64,000 bases of DNA, taken from positions 1 to 64,000 of the forward strand of contig PAKU01000015.1 of the NCBI GenBank assembly GCA_002706265.1, given 5' to 3'. Numbering within the stretch: the stretch's first letter is position 1; every line of letters begins with the position of its first letter. Positions 15,721 to 25,021 of this stretch are shown in pieces. The stretch is from Polycyclovorans sp. GTDB taxonomy: Bacteria; Pseudomonadota; Gammaproteobacteria; Nevskiales; Nevskiaceae. The translations under genes and the position numbers were made by a program. Under the pieces are notes generated by a model. That model saw only the letters and a list, made by a program, of their open reading frames with translations. It was not told the origin of the DNA and made no database searches.

Positions 15721-16278
15721 ATGCTGCCGTTCGCACCGGCCGACCGCACCGCGTTCGCGTTCATCTCGGGCGCGTACTGCATCAAGCACGTCACCGCCGG
15801 CTGGGAACGGCAAGGCTGCCTGGCGTTGCGGCGCGCGGTGTTCTGCGACGAGCAGGCGATCTTCGAGTCCGATGATGGCGACGCGCTCGACGACACCGCG
15901 CTGCCGATCGCAGCGATCGCCTGCGTTGCCGGCATGCCCGAGCAGGTGGTCGGCACCGTGCGCATTCATCAGGCCGAGCCGGGCCTGTGGTGGGGCTCGC
16001 GGCTGGCGGTGCATCGCGACTGTCGCGGCGCGGCGTGGCTGGGCACGCAGTTGATCCAACATGCGGTGGGCACCGCGCGGGCCCGCGGCTGCACGCGCTT
16101 TCTGGCGCAGGTGCAGGTGCAGAACCTGCGCCTGTTCGAGCGTCTGCAGTGGCAGTCGCTGCAGGCAATCCGGGTGCAGGGGCGACCGCACGTGCTGATG
16201 CAGGCAAACCTTGCGCACTGTCCGCCGCAGGTCGAGGACGAACTGCGTCTGGCGGTGCAGGCACGGGCGGCGGCATGA
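15721..16278 (+). CDS. nitE: GNAT N-acetyltransferase, MSMEG_0567/sll0786 type (NitE)
   Basis: 185 aa from ATG 15721, 2 bp after nitD. GNAT features: LRRAVFCDEQAIFESDD at the N-terminal arm, VGTVRIHQAEPGLWWGSRLAVHRDCRG (beta4 and acetyl-CoA-binding loop), LGTQLIQHAVGTARARGC, and a C-terminal VQNLRLFERLQWQSL. It should transfer an acyl group from a CoA donor to an amine or N-hydroxy substrate of the pathway. In some actinobacteria this domain is fused to the AIR-synthase-like domain; here the two are separate genes sharing an ATGA overlap, supporting a physical partnership. Confidence 0.88.
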   Translation: MLPFAPADRTAFAFISGAYCIKHVTAGWERQGCLALRRAVFCDEQAIFESDDGDALDDTALPIAAIACVAGMPEQVVGTVRIHQAEPGLWWGSRLAVHRDCRGAAWLGTQLIQHAVGTARARGCTRFLAQVQVQNLRLFERLQWQSLQAIRVQGRPHVLMQANLAHCPPQVEDELRLAVQARAAA

Positions 16279-17303
16279 GCGCCCCGAACCCCCACAGCGC
16301 CCCGGTCGATCTCGATGCGCTGGTGCAGGCCCTGCAGGCCGGCAGCGGCGTCGCGCACAAGCGCGACATCGCCGACGTGGTCGAAGCACTCGGCATCGGC
16401 GGCGACAGCGCGGTGGCGGTGGGCGACGACTGCGCGGCCATCGCCGAGCCGCACGGCCAGGGGCATCTGCTGCTGGCAATCGAAGGCTTCATCCCGGCCT
16501 TCGTGGAGCGCGATCCCTGGTTCGCCGGCTGGTGCGGCGTGATGGTCAATGTCTCCGACATCTACGCCATGGGCGGGCGGCCGCTGGCCATCGTCAACGC
16601 GCTGTGGAGCCGCAGCGGTGCCGCGACGCAGGCGCTGCTGGACGGCATGCGCGCGGCGGCGCAGTGCTACCAGGTGCCGGTGGTCGGCGGGCACAGCAAT
16701 CTGCGCTGCGACGGCGCGCAGCTGGCGGTGGCAATCCTCGGCCGCGCCAAGCGCCTGTTGAGCAGCTTCGATGCGCAGCCGGGCGATGTGCTGATGGCGG
16801 CGATCGATCTGCGCGGTGCCTATCGCGCGCCATTTGCGCACTGGAACTGCACCACCGGCGTCGATCCGGAACGGCTGCGCGGCGATCTGGAACGGCTGCC
16901 CATGCTGGCCGAGCAGGGCCTGTGCCGCAGCGCCAAGGACATCTCCCAGGCCGGCGTGCTCGGGACCGTGCTGATGCTGCTCGAATGCTCCGGCGTCGGC
17001 GCCGAGCTCGACGTCGCCGCGGTGCCGCACCCCGACGGCGTCGATCTTTTGCGCTGGCTGACCGCCACCTTTCCCAGCTTCGGCTACGTGCTGGCGGTGG
17101 CGCCTGAGCATCGCGCCTTGGTGGCGCAGGGCTTTGCCGACCGCGGCATTGCCTGCGCCGCGATTGGCCGCTGCGACGACACGCGGCAACTGGTGCTGCG
17201 GCAGGGTGCAGGCAGCCGCACGGCCTGGGATTTTTCGCGCCAGCCGCTGACCGGCTGCGCGCCCGCGGGCCGTGCAAACGTGGCGGAGAAACGCTGTGCC
17301 TGA
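16275..17303 (+). CDS. nitF: AIR synthase-like protein, sll0787 family (NitF)
   Basis: 342 aa with ATGA overlap with nitE. PurM/ThiL-like architecture: GVGHDDAA-type motif seen as VAVGDDCAAIAEP, then WFAGWCGVMVNVSDIYAMGGRPLAIVNAL (ATP/metal-binding helix and loop), and SAKDISQAGVLGTVLMLLECSGVGA in the second domain. Members use ATP to activate an amide or carboxyl oxygen. Within Nit1C the substrate is unknown; the partner acetyltransferase suggests consecutive steps on one metabolite. Its last 8 bases overlap nitG. Confidence 0.9.
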   Translation: MSAPNPHSAPVDLDALVQALQAGSGVAHKRDIADVVEALGIGGDSAVAVGDDCAAIAEPHGQGHLLLAIEGFIPAFVERDPWFAGWCGVMVNVSDIYAMGGRPLAIVNALWSRSGAATQALLDGMRAAAQCYQVPVVGGHSNLRCDGAQLAVAILGRAKRLLSSFDAQPGDVLMAAIDLRGAYRAPFAHWNCTTGVDPERLRGDLERLPMLAEQGLCRSAKDISQAGVLGTVLMLLECSGVGAELDVAAVPHPDGVDLLRWLTATFPSFGYVLAVAPEHRALVAQGFADRGIACAAIGRCDDTRQLVLRQGAGSRTAWDFSRQPLTGCAPAGRANVAEKRCA

Positions 17304-17583
17304 GGTTCGATTCCGCGTGCGCTGGCCCGACCATCAGCAGACCCTGTGCTACTCACCGTCGAGCACCATCAAGGACGCGCTGCGGCTGAATCATCCCTAC
17401 GGCGTCAGCGAGTTCGTCCAGCGCTGCACCGCCGCGCTGGAACACGCCAGCGCGCGGGTAGCGCAGAAGTACGGCATGGGCTGCGGCCAGGCGCTGGCGC
17501 AGATCACGGTGATCCAAAGCCGCGCCAGACCCTTCATGGACGATCCGGATGCGCGGATCACCGTCGAGCACTTCGAGGACTAG
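17296..17583 (+). CDS. nitG: MSMEG_0570-family small protein (NitG)
   Basis: 95 aa from GTG 17296, which has GGAG 8 nt upstream and overlaps the nitF stop. Recognisable by MPEVRFRVRWPD, CYSPSSTIKD, YGVSEFVQRCTAALEHASARV and YGMGCGQALAQ, the pattern of MSMEG_0570-type nitrogen-starvation-associated proteins. No enzymatic motif. It is a constant member of Nit1C clusters and may be a subunit or adaptor of a neighbouring enzyme (inference). Confidence 0.88.
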   Translation: MPEVRFRVRWPDHQQTLCYSPSSTIKDALRLNHPYGVSEFVQRCTAALEHASARVAQKYGMGCGQALAQITVIQSRARPFMDDPDARITVEHFED

Positions 17584-17587
17584 AACC

Positions 17588-18910
17588 ATGCCGAGACACT
17601 GGAACACAGCGGCCCTGGATGCGGCCGACGCCTGCTTCGTCGGCCCGCGCCGCATTGACGTGGTGATCATCGGCGGCGGCCAGGCCGGCCTGTCGATGAG
17701 CTGGCATCTGCAGCAGGCCGGTATCGAGCACGTGGTGTTCGAGCGCGAGCGCTGCTTCAGCCAGTGGCGCGACGCGCGCTGGGATTCGTTCTGCCTGGTC
17801 ACGCCCAACTGGCAATGCCGCCTGCCGGGCTTCACCTACGACGGCGCCTACGGCGGCACCGACCCCCACGGCTTCATGCCCAAGGACCAGATCATCGAAT
17901 ACCTCGACGCCTATCGCGCCAGCTTCGACCCGCCGCTGCGCGAAGGCGTCGAAGTGCTGTCGGTGCGCCAGACGCCCGACGGCGAGTTTGCCGTGCACAC
18001 CCGCGCCGGCGACTGGCTGGCCGGGCAGGTGGTGATCGCCAACGGCGTCTACGCCACCCCGGTGATTCCGCGCGCCGCCGAACGTCTGCCCGCCGACATG
18101 CTGCAACTGCATTCGTCGAACTACCGCAATCCGCAGTCCATGCCAGACGGCGCCATTTTGGTCGTCGGCAGTGGCCAGTCGGGTTGCCAGATTGCCGAAG
18201 ACCTGCACATCGCCGGGCGTGCGGTGCATCTGTGCGTCGGCAGTGCGCCGCGTTCGCCGCGGGTGTATCGCGGACGCGAGGTCACCGACTGGCTCACCGA
18301 CTCCGGCTACTACGACATTCCGCTGGCGCGTCATCCGCAGGGCGAGGCGGTGCGCGACAAGACCAATCACTACCTGACCGGCCGCGACGGCGGGCGCGAG
18401 ATCGACCTGCGCCAACGGGCGCTGGAAGGCATGAAGCTCTACGGCAGCTTCCGCAACGTCAGCGGCACGCGCCTGCACTTTGCGCCCGACCTCAGCGCGC
18501 ACCTCGACCGCGCCGACGCGTCGTACAACGGCATTCGCGCGCTGGTCGATCAGTACATCGCCGAGGCCGGCATCGACGCGCCGCCGGAGCCGGCCTACAC
18601 CCCGCCGTGGACGCCGGCGGCTGAAACCCCCGAAATCGACTTCGTCAACGCCGGCATCCGCAGCGTGGTCTGGGCCATTGGCTTCCGGCCCGACTACGCC
18701 TGGGCGCAACTACCCGTGTTCGACGGCCGCGGACACCCGGTCCACCACCGCGGCGTCACGCCGCTGGCGGGCGTCTACTTCCTGGGGCTGAGCTGGCAGA
18801 ACACCTGGGGCTCCGGGCGCTTCGCCGACGTCGGCAAAGACGCCGGGTATCTGCTGGGCCCCATCCGCGCGCGCGCCGAGGGCTCGCACCAGAGCAGCCG
18901 CGCCGCCTGA
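17588..18910 (+). CDS. nitH: flavin-dependent oxidoreductase, MSMEG_0569 family (NitH)
   Basis: 440 aa from ATG 17588 (GAGGA upstream, 4 bp after nitG). FAD-binding GxGxxG at G29-G31-G34 (VVIIGGGQAGLSMSWHL) and NAD(P)H-binding GxGxxG at G194-G199 (ILVVGSGQSGCQIAEDL) give the two-dinucleotide-domain layout of class B flavoprotein monooxygenases and related N-hydroxylating enzymes. The C-terminal VVWAIGFRPDY and the ring LGLSWQNTWGSGRFADVGKDAGYL close the FAD domain. It probably oxygenates the metabolite handled by the cluster. Last gene of the operon. Confidence 0.92.
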   Translation: MPRHWNTAALDAADACFVGPRRIDVVIIGGGQAGLSMSWHLQQAGIEHVVFERERCFSQWRDARWDSFCLVTPNWQCRLPGFTYDGAYGGTDPHGFMPKDQIIEYLDAYRASFDPPLREGVEVLSVRQTPDGEFAVHTRAGDWLAGQVVIANGVYATPVIPRAAERLPADMLQLHSSNYRNPQSMPDGAILVVGSGQSGCQIAEDLHIAGRAVHLCVGSAPRSPRVYRGREVTDWLTDSGYYDIPLARHPQGEAVRDKTNHYLTGRDGGREIDLRQRALEGMKLYGSFRNVSGTRLHFAPDLSAHLDRADASYNGIRALVDQYIAEAGIDAPPEPAYTPPWTPAAETPEIDFVNAGIRSVVWAIGFRPDYAWAQLPVFDGRGHPVHHRGVTPLAGVYFLGLSWQNTWGSGRFADVGKDAGYLLGPIRARAEGSHQSSRAA

Positions 18911-19122
18911 GCCCGGCCGGGCCTCGGCCGGGGCCGTGCGTGAGGCCCACCGATCACCACCCGGAAAGGTCAGCGCAGGGCCAACCCGTGAGATCAGGGC
19001 GTTGCTGCGTGCGGTGCCGCGCGATTCGGCGGAGGCAGTCGAGTCCCCCCGCTCCGGAAGCGGAGCGACACCATCCGCCGGCGCCCGGCCCTTTCAGGCC
19101 TTGCGCCAGCGGCGACGCGGCT
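18911..19122. other. convergent intergenic region with GC hairpins
   Basis: Directly after the nitH stop is the perfect palindrome GCCCGGCCGGGC (18911-18922), followed by further GGCC-rich inverted repeats. At 19050-19067 CGCTCCG pairs with CGGAGCG across a GAAG loop. No T-runs follow. These probably end the convergent nit and tldD transcripts, but intrinsic termination is unproven. No gene is seen. Confidence 0.5.
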
Positions 19123-20574
19123 TCATCCGGCCTGGGTGCCGCCGATGGTCAGCGCGTCTACCCGCACGGTGGGCTGGCCCACGCCCACCGGCACGCTCTG
19201 GCCGTCCTTGCCGCAAATGCCGACCCCGCCATCCAGCGCCAGGTCGTTGCCGATCAGGCTCATGCGCGGCAGGGTGTCGGGGCCGTTGCCGATGAGGGTG
19301 GCGCCCTTGACCGGCCGTGTGACCTTGCCGTTTTCGATCAGGTAGGCCTCAGACGCCGAGAACACGAAGTTGCCGGAGGTGATGTCGACCTGCCCGCCGC
19401 CGAAGCTGACCGCGTACAGCCCCTTGTTGACCGAGGCGATGATTTCGGCCGGGTCGTGCGGGCCGGCGCGCATGTAGGTGTTGGTCATGCGCGGCATGGG
19501 CAGGTGCGCGTAAGACTCGCGACGCCCGTTGCCCGTGGGCGCAACGCCCATCAGGCCGGCATTGAGACGGTCCTGCATGTAGCCTTTGAGAACGCCGTTT
19601 TCGATCAGCACCGTGCAGTGGGTGGGCGTGCCCTCGTCGTCAATCGACAAGGAGCCGCGCCGCCCGGGCAGGGTGCCGTCATCGACGATCGTGCAGTGGG
19701 GCGAGGCCACGGTTTGGCCGACGCGGCCCGAGAACACCGAGCTGCCTTTGCGATTGAAGTCGCCTTCCAGGCCATGCCCCACCGCTTCGTGCAACAGAAT
19801 GCCGGGCCAGCCTGGCCCCAGCACCACCGGCAGGCTGCCGGCCGGCGCGGCCACCGCGTCAAGCAGCACCACGGCCTGGCGCACCGCTTCGCGGGCGATG
19901 TCTTCCGGCAGGGTGCCGGTGCCCAGCAGGCCGGAGAAATGATCACGTCCGCCGCCGCCCGCGTGGGCCTGCTCACGCCGCGTGCCGCTTTCGACCATCA
20001 CCGTCACGTCCAGCCGCAGCAGGGGCCGCACGTCGGCGCTGAGCTGGCCCTGGGCATCGAGCACCATGATGGTGTCGTGCTGCGCGGCCAGCCGCACCAT
20101 CACCTGATACACGCGTGGATCGGCGGCACGCGCGGCCGCATCGGCGCGCCGCAGCAGGTCGAGTTGCTGCTCGGCGGTGATGCCCGACAGCGGATCTTCG
20201 CCGGGATAAAGCGCCTTGGCCGATTGCGGCCGCACCCGCACCGGAACGGCGGCGCTGGCGCCCTCGGCGACGATGGCGCGCGACGCCTTGGCGGCCTCGA
20301 TCATTGCCTTGAATTCGATGTCGTCGGCGTAGGCCAGACCCTGCCGATCACCGCAGATCGCGCGAATGCCGACGCCGCGTTCGCGGTCATGGCTGCCGGA
20401 TTTCACCAGCCCGTCTTCCAGTGCCCAGCTGCGGGTCACACGTTGCTGAAAATACAGGTCGCCGCCGGTGACGCCTGGGCCCAGCACGGTGCCCATGACA
20501 CGCAGCAGGGCGCCTTCGTCCAGCGCAGCCGGATCGAGAAACAGGGGACGGGCAAAACTCAGGGCATCGGTCAT
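19123..20574 (-). CDS. tldD: metalloprotease TldD
   Basis: 483 aa, family-typical length. Zinc-binding HExxxH is seen in LLHEAVGHGLEGDFNRKGSS, and the C-terminal half shows NTYMRAG, GGGQVDITSGNFVFSASEAYLIENGK and VRVDALTIGGTQAG, all signature blocks. TldD pairs with TldE (PmbA, not in the window) to form a heterodimeric unfolding protease that trims modified peptides such as microcin or CcdA-like substrates. It is the last gene of the long minus-strand housekeeping operon, 29 bp downstream of the amidase gene, an order shared with other gammaproteobacteria. Confidence 0.95.
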   Translation of the reverse strand: MTDALSFARPLFLDPAALDEGALLRVMGTVLGPGVTGGDLYFQQRVTRSWALEDGLVKSGSHDRERGVGIRAICGDRQGLAYADDIEFKAMIEAAKASRAIVAEGASAAVPVRVRPQSAKALYPGEDPLSGITAEQQLDLLRRADAAARAADPRVYQVMVRLAAQHDTIMVLDAQGQLSADVRPLLRLDVTVMVESGTRREQAHAGGGGRDHFSGLLGTGTLPEDIAREAVRQAVVLLDAVAAPAGSLPVVLGPGWPGILLHEAVGHGLEGDFNRKGSSVFSGRVGQTVASPHCTIVDDGTLPGRRGSLSIDDEGTPTHCTVLIENGVLKGYMQDRLNAGLMGVAPTGNGRRESYAHLPMPRMTNTYMRAGPHDPAEIIASVNKGLYAVSFGGGQVDITSGNFVFSASEAYLIENGKVTRPVKGATLIGNGPDTLPRMSLIGNDLALDGGVGICGKDGQSVPVGVGQPTVRVDALTIGGTQAG

Positions 20575-20603
20575 GAAGCAGCTCGGATCATCTTGAATGT
20601 GGA

Positions 20604-21419
20604 CTAAAGGCGGCGGTGCTGAAGACAGGGAAACGCGCCGCGCAACTGCTCCAGCTTGTCACGCTCCAGCGTGGCGACGGCGTTGCCGGGCTCGCCGCCC
20701 AGTTCGGCCAGGGTGTCACCCCAGGGGCTGAGGATGCAGGAATGTCCCCAGGTCTGGCGGCCGCCGGGGTGGGTGCCGCACTGGTTGGGGGCCACCACGT
20801 AACAGGTGTTTTCGATGGCGCGGGCCCTGAGCAGGGTAGACCAGTGTGCGGCCCCGGTCTGTGCAGTGAAGGCCGAGGGCACGCACAACACCTCGGCACC
20901 GGCGGTGGCCAGGGCGCGGTACAGCTCGGGAAACCGCAGGTCGTAGCACACCGACAAGCCGAATCGCCAGCCGTCGATGTCGACGATGACCGGGGCCGGC
21001 GGGCCAGGCTCGATGCTGCGTGATTCCCGATAGGACTCTTTGCGTCCTCCGCGCGTGGTTTCAACGTCGAACAAATGAATCTTGTCGTAACGCGCCAGCA
21101 ATTCACCGTCCGGGCCGACCACCAGGCAGGCGGCGCGGATGCGGTCGGGGTCGTCGCCGGCCAGCGGCAGGGTGCCGCCAATCAGGTAGACCCCGTGCTT
21201 GACCGCCAGATGCTTGAGCCACGACTGCAAGGGTTCGCGATCTTTGGTTTCGGCAATCGCCAGCTTGTCGCGCTCGTGCGCGCTCATCAGCGCAAGGTTT
21301 TCGGGTAACACGATCACCCGCGCGCCGTCATCGGCTGCGGCGGCGATCATGCGCTGGGCGGTGCGCAGATTGTCGGCAACCTCATCGCCCGAGGTGAATT
21401 GAACGGCTGCAATTTTCAT
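20604..21419 (-). CDS. carbon-nitrogen hydrolase, Nit2/deaminated-glutathione amidase-like
   Basis: 271 aa. Nitrilase-superfamily triad: Glu in VIVLPENLALM, Lys in LARYDKIHLFDV, Cys in FGLSVCYDLRFPELYR. The CYDLRFPE form and the length are those of Nit1/Nit2-type enzymes, which hydrolyse deaminated glutathione or omega-amides in metabolite repair, not nitriles. It is therefore unrelated in function to the NitC nitrilase 6 kb away. ATGA overlap with yhdP shows operon membership between yhdP and tldD, a common position for this gene. Confidence 0.9.
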   Translation of the reverse strand: MKIAAVQFTSGDEVADNLRTAQRMIAAAADDGARVIVLPENLALMSAHERDKLAIAETKDREPLQSWLKHLAVKHGVYLIGGTLPLAGDDPDRIRAACLVVGPDGELLARYDKIHLFDVETTRGGRKESYRESRSIEPGPPAPVIVDIDGWRFGLSVCYDLRFPELYRALATAGAEVLCVPSAFTAQTGAAHWSTLLRARAIENTCYVVAPNQCGTHPGGRQTWGHSCILSPWGDTLAELGGEPGNAVATLERDKLEQLRGAFPCLQHRRL

Positions 21420-24400
21420 GGTTGGGTCTCCAGATCGGCACGGGCAGCGGCGTTGTTGCCGCTGGCGGCGTCCAGCTTTTCGATTTCAGGGTCGTCCCAG
21501 GTGCCGCGAATGCGGTAACCAAACTGCCCCACGGCCTCCAGCGGCTTGTCGAGCAGGGTCTGCGCCAGCAGTACCAGCACGCCTGCGGCAGGGCCGCCCA
21601 GCAGTGCCGCGCCAATGCTCACGCCGCTGGCGTAGTCAGGGTAAACCGTGACGCGCTGATCGAGACGCCGGGTGAGCAGATGCGTCTCTCCCTTGACCGC
21701 CATGCGCAGCGACGGCGCGCGCAGGGTCAGGTCGTCGGTGACGACCCGGCCGTATTCCAGACGCAGGTCGGCATCGAGGCTGTCGAAGTGCAGCCCGTCA
21801 TCGGTGACATCGCGAAAATCGAACAGCAGCCGGCGCGGCAGTTGATAAAAGCTGAACAGGCCCAGCAGCCGCCCGGCGCCCGGGTCAATGGCGCGCAACT
21901 GGCCCTGGCGCGCCCAGACCTTGAGATCGCCCTCGGCCGTGGGAATCGACAGGCGGGTGCCGCTGGCCGGCCACGCCAGATCCCAGGAGATGCCGGCCCG
22001 GTCCGCTTCCAGAGGGGCTTCGATGCCCAAGGCCGCCATCACCGGTTGCGGCCGGTCGGTCTCGAAGCGACCCCGACTGCCGCGCAGGCTGCCATCGGCC
22101 GAGAACGAGCCGGCACCGACCAGGGCGCCGTCGCCACTCAGTGCCAAATCCAGCGCGATCTGGCCCCGCGCCGGCAGCTCAGCGGTGAGCGCCGCAGTGC
22201 CCAGGTTCAGGCCATTGACGGCCAGCGTCGCAATCTGCCCTGCCCAGGCGCCGGCCACGTATTCGCCGCGCTCGTGCTCGGCCAGCGGCGGCAGGGGCTC
22301 GGCGGCGGCCTGCCAGTCGGGCTCGTCCGGGGTGTCGAGCCGCAAGGCCAAAGACTGCAGTTGCAGCAGGCCGCCGCGCTCGGTGGTCTGCACCTCACCC
22401 TCGGCGGCGCCGCTGAGCATTGCCGTCAAACCCTGGGCCGTGCGACGGACCGAGGCGCGCTGATCCCTCACCGACAGGCGCTCCACCCTCAGGCCGGCCG
22501 CGTGCACTTCCGCCCCGGCCAGTTGCGCCGGCACGCGCTCGGACTGCGCGGCGGCGTTGGCGGGCACCGCGGGCGCATCGGTGAAGCGCGTCAGCCAGCG
22601 CAGCCACGGCAGGGCCTCGATGGGCGGCAGATCGGCCGCCACCCAGAGGCCCGGCGCCGCGCCCAAGGCCGCGACCAGATCCGCTGAAGGGTCGCCCACG
22701 CGCAGTTCGATGCGGTTGTCGGCAATCTCGCCGGTCAAGAATTGGCCGCCCCAACTGAAGCGGATGGGCGCCTCAGCAGACGCCGGCAAGGGCAGTTCAA
22801 GCTGGACGCGACGGGCGTCGGCTTCAGGCTTCTCAAGCGGCGACGGCAGTGTCACCGCCACACCTTGCAAGGGGCTTTGCGCGGTGAATGTGGCCACACC
22901 CTGGCGCGGCAGCGACAACTGCCCCGACCAGTCGAACACGCCGGACAGGCGCTCCGACACCGGCTCGGGCAACCACTGATCCAGCGCCGACACCGGCAGC
23001 ACCTTGCCCAGCAGGTCGAGGATCACACCTTCATCGCCCCCTTCGAGCACGCCGCTGACGCGGGATCCGTGCCAGCGACCGCTGAGGTCGTCGCCCGAGA
23101 GGCTGTTGCCGCTGAAGTCCAGATGCCCGGTCACGTCGGTCACCGGCGTGTCGACGCCCGAGAGGCGCATTTCCACCGATTCCAGCGCGACGCGGCCCGA
23201 CACGCGGGCGTCTTTCACCTCGGCCAGCGGAATGTCGATCTGCACCTCGACGGCGGCCGGACCGGTGATGTCCGCCGCTTCGGCGAGGCGGGCAAAGCGG
23301 TCTTGCAGCGGGCTTTGGTTCATGAGGCTCAGCAGCGCCGGCACGTCATCACGCGTCTTGCCGCTGATTTCGAGCACCGCGTCGTTGTTCATCGCCTTGA
23401 TCTCGGCCTGCCCGCTCACTTGGCGCACCGGGCCGAAGCGGGCCTGCGCCAGGGTCACGCTCATGCGGTTGCCGGTGAAGGTGAGGTCTGCGTTGGCCTG
23501 TGTCAGGGCCGGCCAGTCGGGCGCGAAGGCCAGCCCGCCGTCACGCACCGGCAGCTTGAGCTGCCAGAAGCCGGTCGGCCGGCGGTGATAGGGAAAGTCG
23601 GCGGCCGGGCCTTTGATCTGCAGCCGCGCGCCGTCCAGTTTGCCGCCGGTGACCGCGCGTTTGAGCCACTTGCGCAGGGGTTGCGGCCACTGGCCCGGCC
23701 AATAGGGATGCATGGCCGCCAGCGACTCGGCGTCCACCTGCAGATCGATGTCCAGTTGCGGCGAGCGCAGCGCACCGCCGGCGATGCCGCGTACGTGGCC
23801 TGCCACCTGCGCACCCTCGGCCGCGACCCGCAGCTCGGGCACGGCCACCCGCCACTCGCCTCCGGGCTGTTGCGCCCAGAGCCACTCGCCCTCCAGGCGC
23901 TCAAGGCGCAGCGGCTGCTGCCACCCCGCAAGGGTGATCGCCGGCATGGGCGCGGCCGGCAGGAAGTAGCCGCCCAGTTCATCCAGCGCGAGGTACCCGT
24001 GCAAGGCTTCGATGGCGGACGCGCCGTTGCGCAGTGCCACGCTTTCGAGCCGCGCCTGCACGCTGAAGCGCGGCATCTGCGGGTCGGGGCGACGCCAGCG
24101 CCAGTCGCCGCGCAGATCGCGCAGTTGGCCGGTGGCCGCCCAGTCGTCCGTGATGGCGGGCACGTAGCGCTGCAGCAGCGGAAACACAAGGTCAATCGGC
24201 AGCATTTCGCCGGACGCATGCAGCCCGTCGGCATCGGCGTTCCAGACGACCCAGGCGTCGGCGCCCGCCGGGCCCAGAGCACCCTGCCAACGCGCGTTGC
24301 GCCGCGCCATTGTCAGGGTCAGCGCCGGGGCGTCGGCAATGACCGTGTCGAGCCCACCGATTTCGACGCTGCCGCGCCCCTCCCGCCAGCGGCCACTCAG

Positions 24401-25009
24401 GTCCAGCGCCGCAGCGGTCTCGCGGTGTGCCGCATCGAACGAACCCCAGCTGAGCAGGGCCTTGGTCTGGCCTTCGATTGCGCCCTCGGCGGGAAACCAG
24501 TCCAGCCAGCCCGAGGGCAACACGATGGCGCCGGGCAGGCGATCGCCGCCGTCGATCTGCAGGTCACGGAACGCCAACTGCACACCCTGCGGCGCCCGGC
24601 CGTCGCGGCCGGCGGCACGGGTGGCGATCCAGTCGCGCAGCGCCGGCGAGTCCTGCAGCCGCGCCGAAACTGCCGTTACCCGATAGGGCGTCCACCGGCG
24701 GCGCATCAGGTCGCCCCAGCGCATGTGCAGATGCAGGGCCTCGGCGCTGAACCACGCACCGCCCGGGGCGTCGGGCTGAATCTGCAGGCCGCCCAGGGTC
24801 GCGACCGGTTGCAGGCCCACCCAGCCGAGGCCCACCTTGCCCAGGTTCACCGGCACGCCCAATGCCTGCTCCACCGCGTTTTCGACCGGCCCGCGCAGCT
24901 CGTCGGCGACGCGGGTCATGATCAGCACGCCGGCCACGCCGACCATCGCCAGCATCGCCAATCCCCAGATCAGCGAGGTCCAGCGTGCGGCGATCTGCCA
25001 GCCCCTCAA
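21416..25009 (-). CDS. yhdP: YhdP family AsmA-like envelope protein
   Basis: 1,197 aa. A single N-terminal membrane span (LIWGLAMLAMVGVAGVLIM) is followed by a very long repetitive beta-rich periplasmic region with many AsmA-like strands, ending in LGLFSFYQLPRRLLFDFRDV and GYRIRGTWDDPEIEKL. YhdP is one of the AsmA-like bridge proteins that carry phospholipids from the inner to the outer membrane. The start is uncertain: TTG 25009 lies 12 bp downstream of the rng stop and just precedes the membrane span; no ATG fits better. Position maf-rng-yhdP is conserved. Confidence 0.92.
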   Translation of the reverse strand: MRGWQIAARWTSLIWGLAMLAMVGVAGVLIMTRVADELRGPVENAVEQALGVPVNLGKVGLGWVGLQPVATLGGLQIQPDAPGGAWFSAEALHLHMRWGDLMRRRWTPYRVTAVSARLQDSPALRDWIATRAAGRDGRAPQGVQLAFRDLQIDGGDRLPGAIVLPSGWLDWFPAEGAIEGQTKALLSWGSFDAAHRETAAALDLSGRWREGRGSVEIGGLDTVIADAPALTLTMARRNARWQGALGPAGADAWVVWNADADGLHASGEMLPIDLVFPLLQRYVPAITDDWAATGQLRDLRGDWRWRRPDPQMPRFSVQARLESVALRNGASAIEALHGYLALDELGGYFLPAAPMPAITLAGWQQPLRLERLEGEWLWAQQPGGEWRVAVPELRVAAEGAQVAGHVRGIAGGALRSPQLDIDLQVDAESLAAMHPYWPGQWPQPLRKWLKRAVTGGKLDGARLQIKGPAADFPYHRRPTGFWQLKLPVRDGGLAFAPDWPALTQANADLTFTGNRMSVTLAQARFGPVRQVSGQAEIKAMNNDAVLEISGKTRDDVPALLSLMNQSPLQDRFARLAEAADITGPAAVEVQIDIPLAEVKDARVSGRVALESVEMRLSGVDTPVTDVTGHLDFSGNSLSGDDLSGRWHGSRVSGVLEGGDEGVILDLLGKVLPVSALDQWLPEPVSERLSGVFDWSGQLSLPRQGVATFTAQSPLQGVAVTLPSPLEKPEADARRVQLELPLPASAEAPIRFSWGGQFLTGEIADNRIELRVGDPSADLVAALGAAPGLWVAADLPPIEALPWLRWLTRFTDAPAVPANAAAQSERVPAQLAGAEVHAAGLRVERLSVRDQRASVRRTAQGLTAMLSGAAEGEVQTTERGGLLQLQSLALRLDTPDEPDWQAAAEPLPPLAEHERGEYVAGAWAGQIATLAVNGLNLGTAALTAELPARGQIALDLALSGDGALVGAGSFSADGSLRGSRGRFETDRPQPVMAALGIEAPLEADRAGISWDLAWPASGTRLSIPTAEGDLKVWARQGQLRAIDPGAGRLLGLFSFYQLPRRLLFDFRDVTDDGLHFDSLDADLRLEYGRVVTDDLTLRAPSLRMAVKGETHLLTRRLDQRVTVYPDYASGVSIGAALLGGPAAGVLVLLAQTLLDKPLEAVGQFGYRIRGTWDDPEIEKLDAASGNNAAARADLETQP

Positions 25010-25021
25010 GGCTGCCGGCGC

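Noticed and set aside
20604..21419. Second nitrilase working with the Nit1C cluster
   Set aside because: CYDLRFPE-type active site and position in the conserved maf-tldD operon identify it as a Nit2-like amidase.
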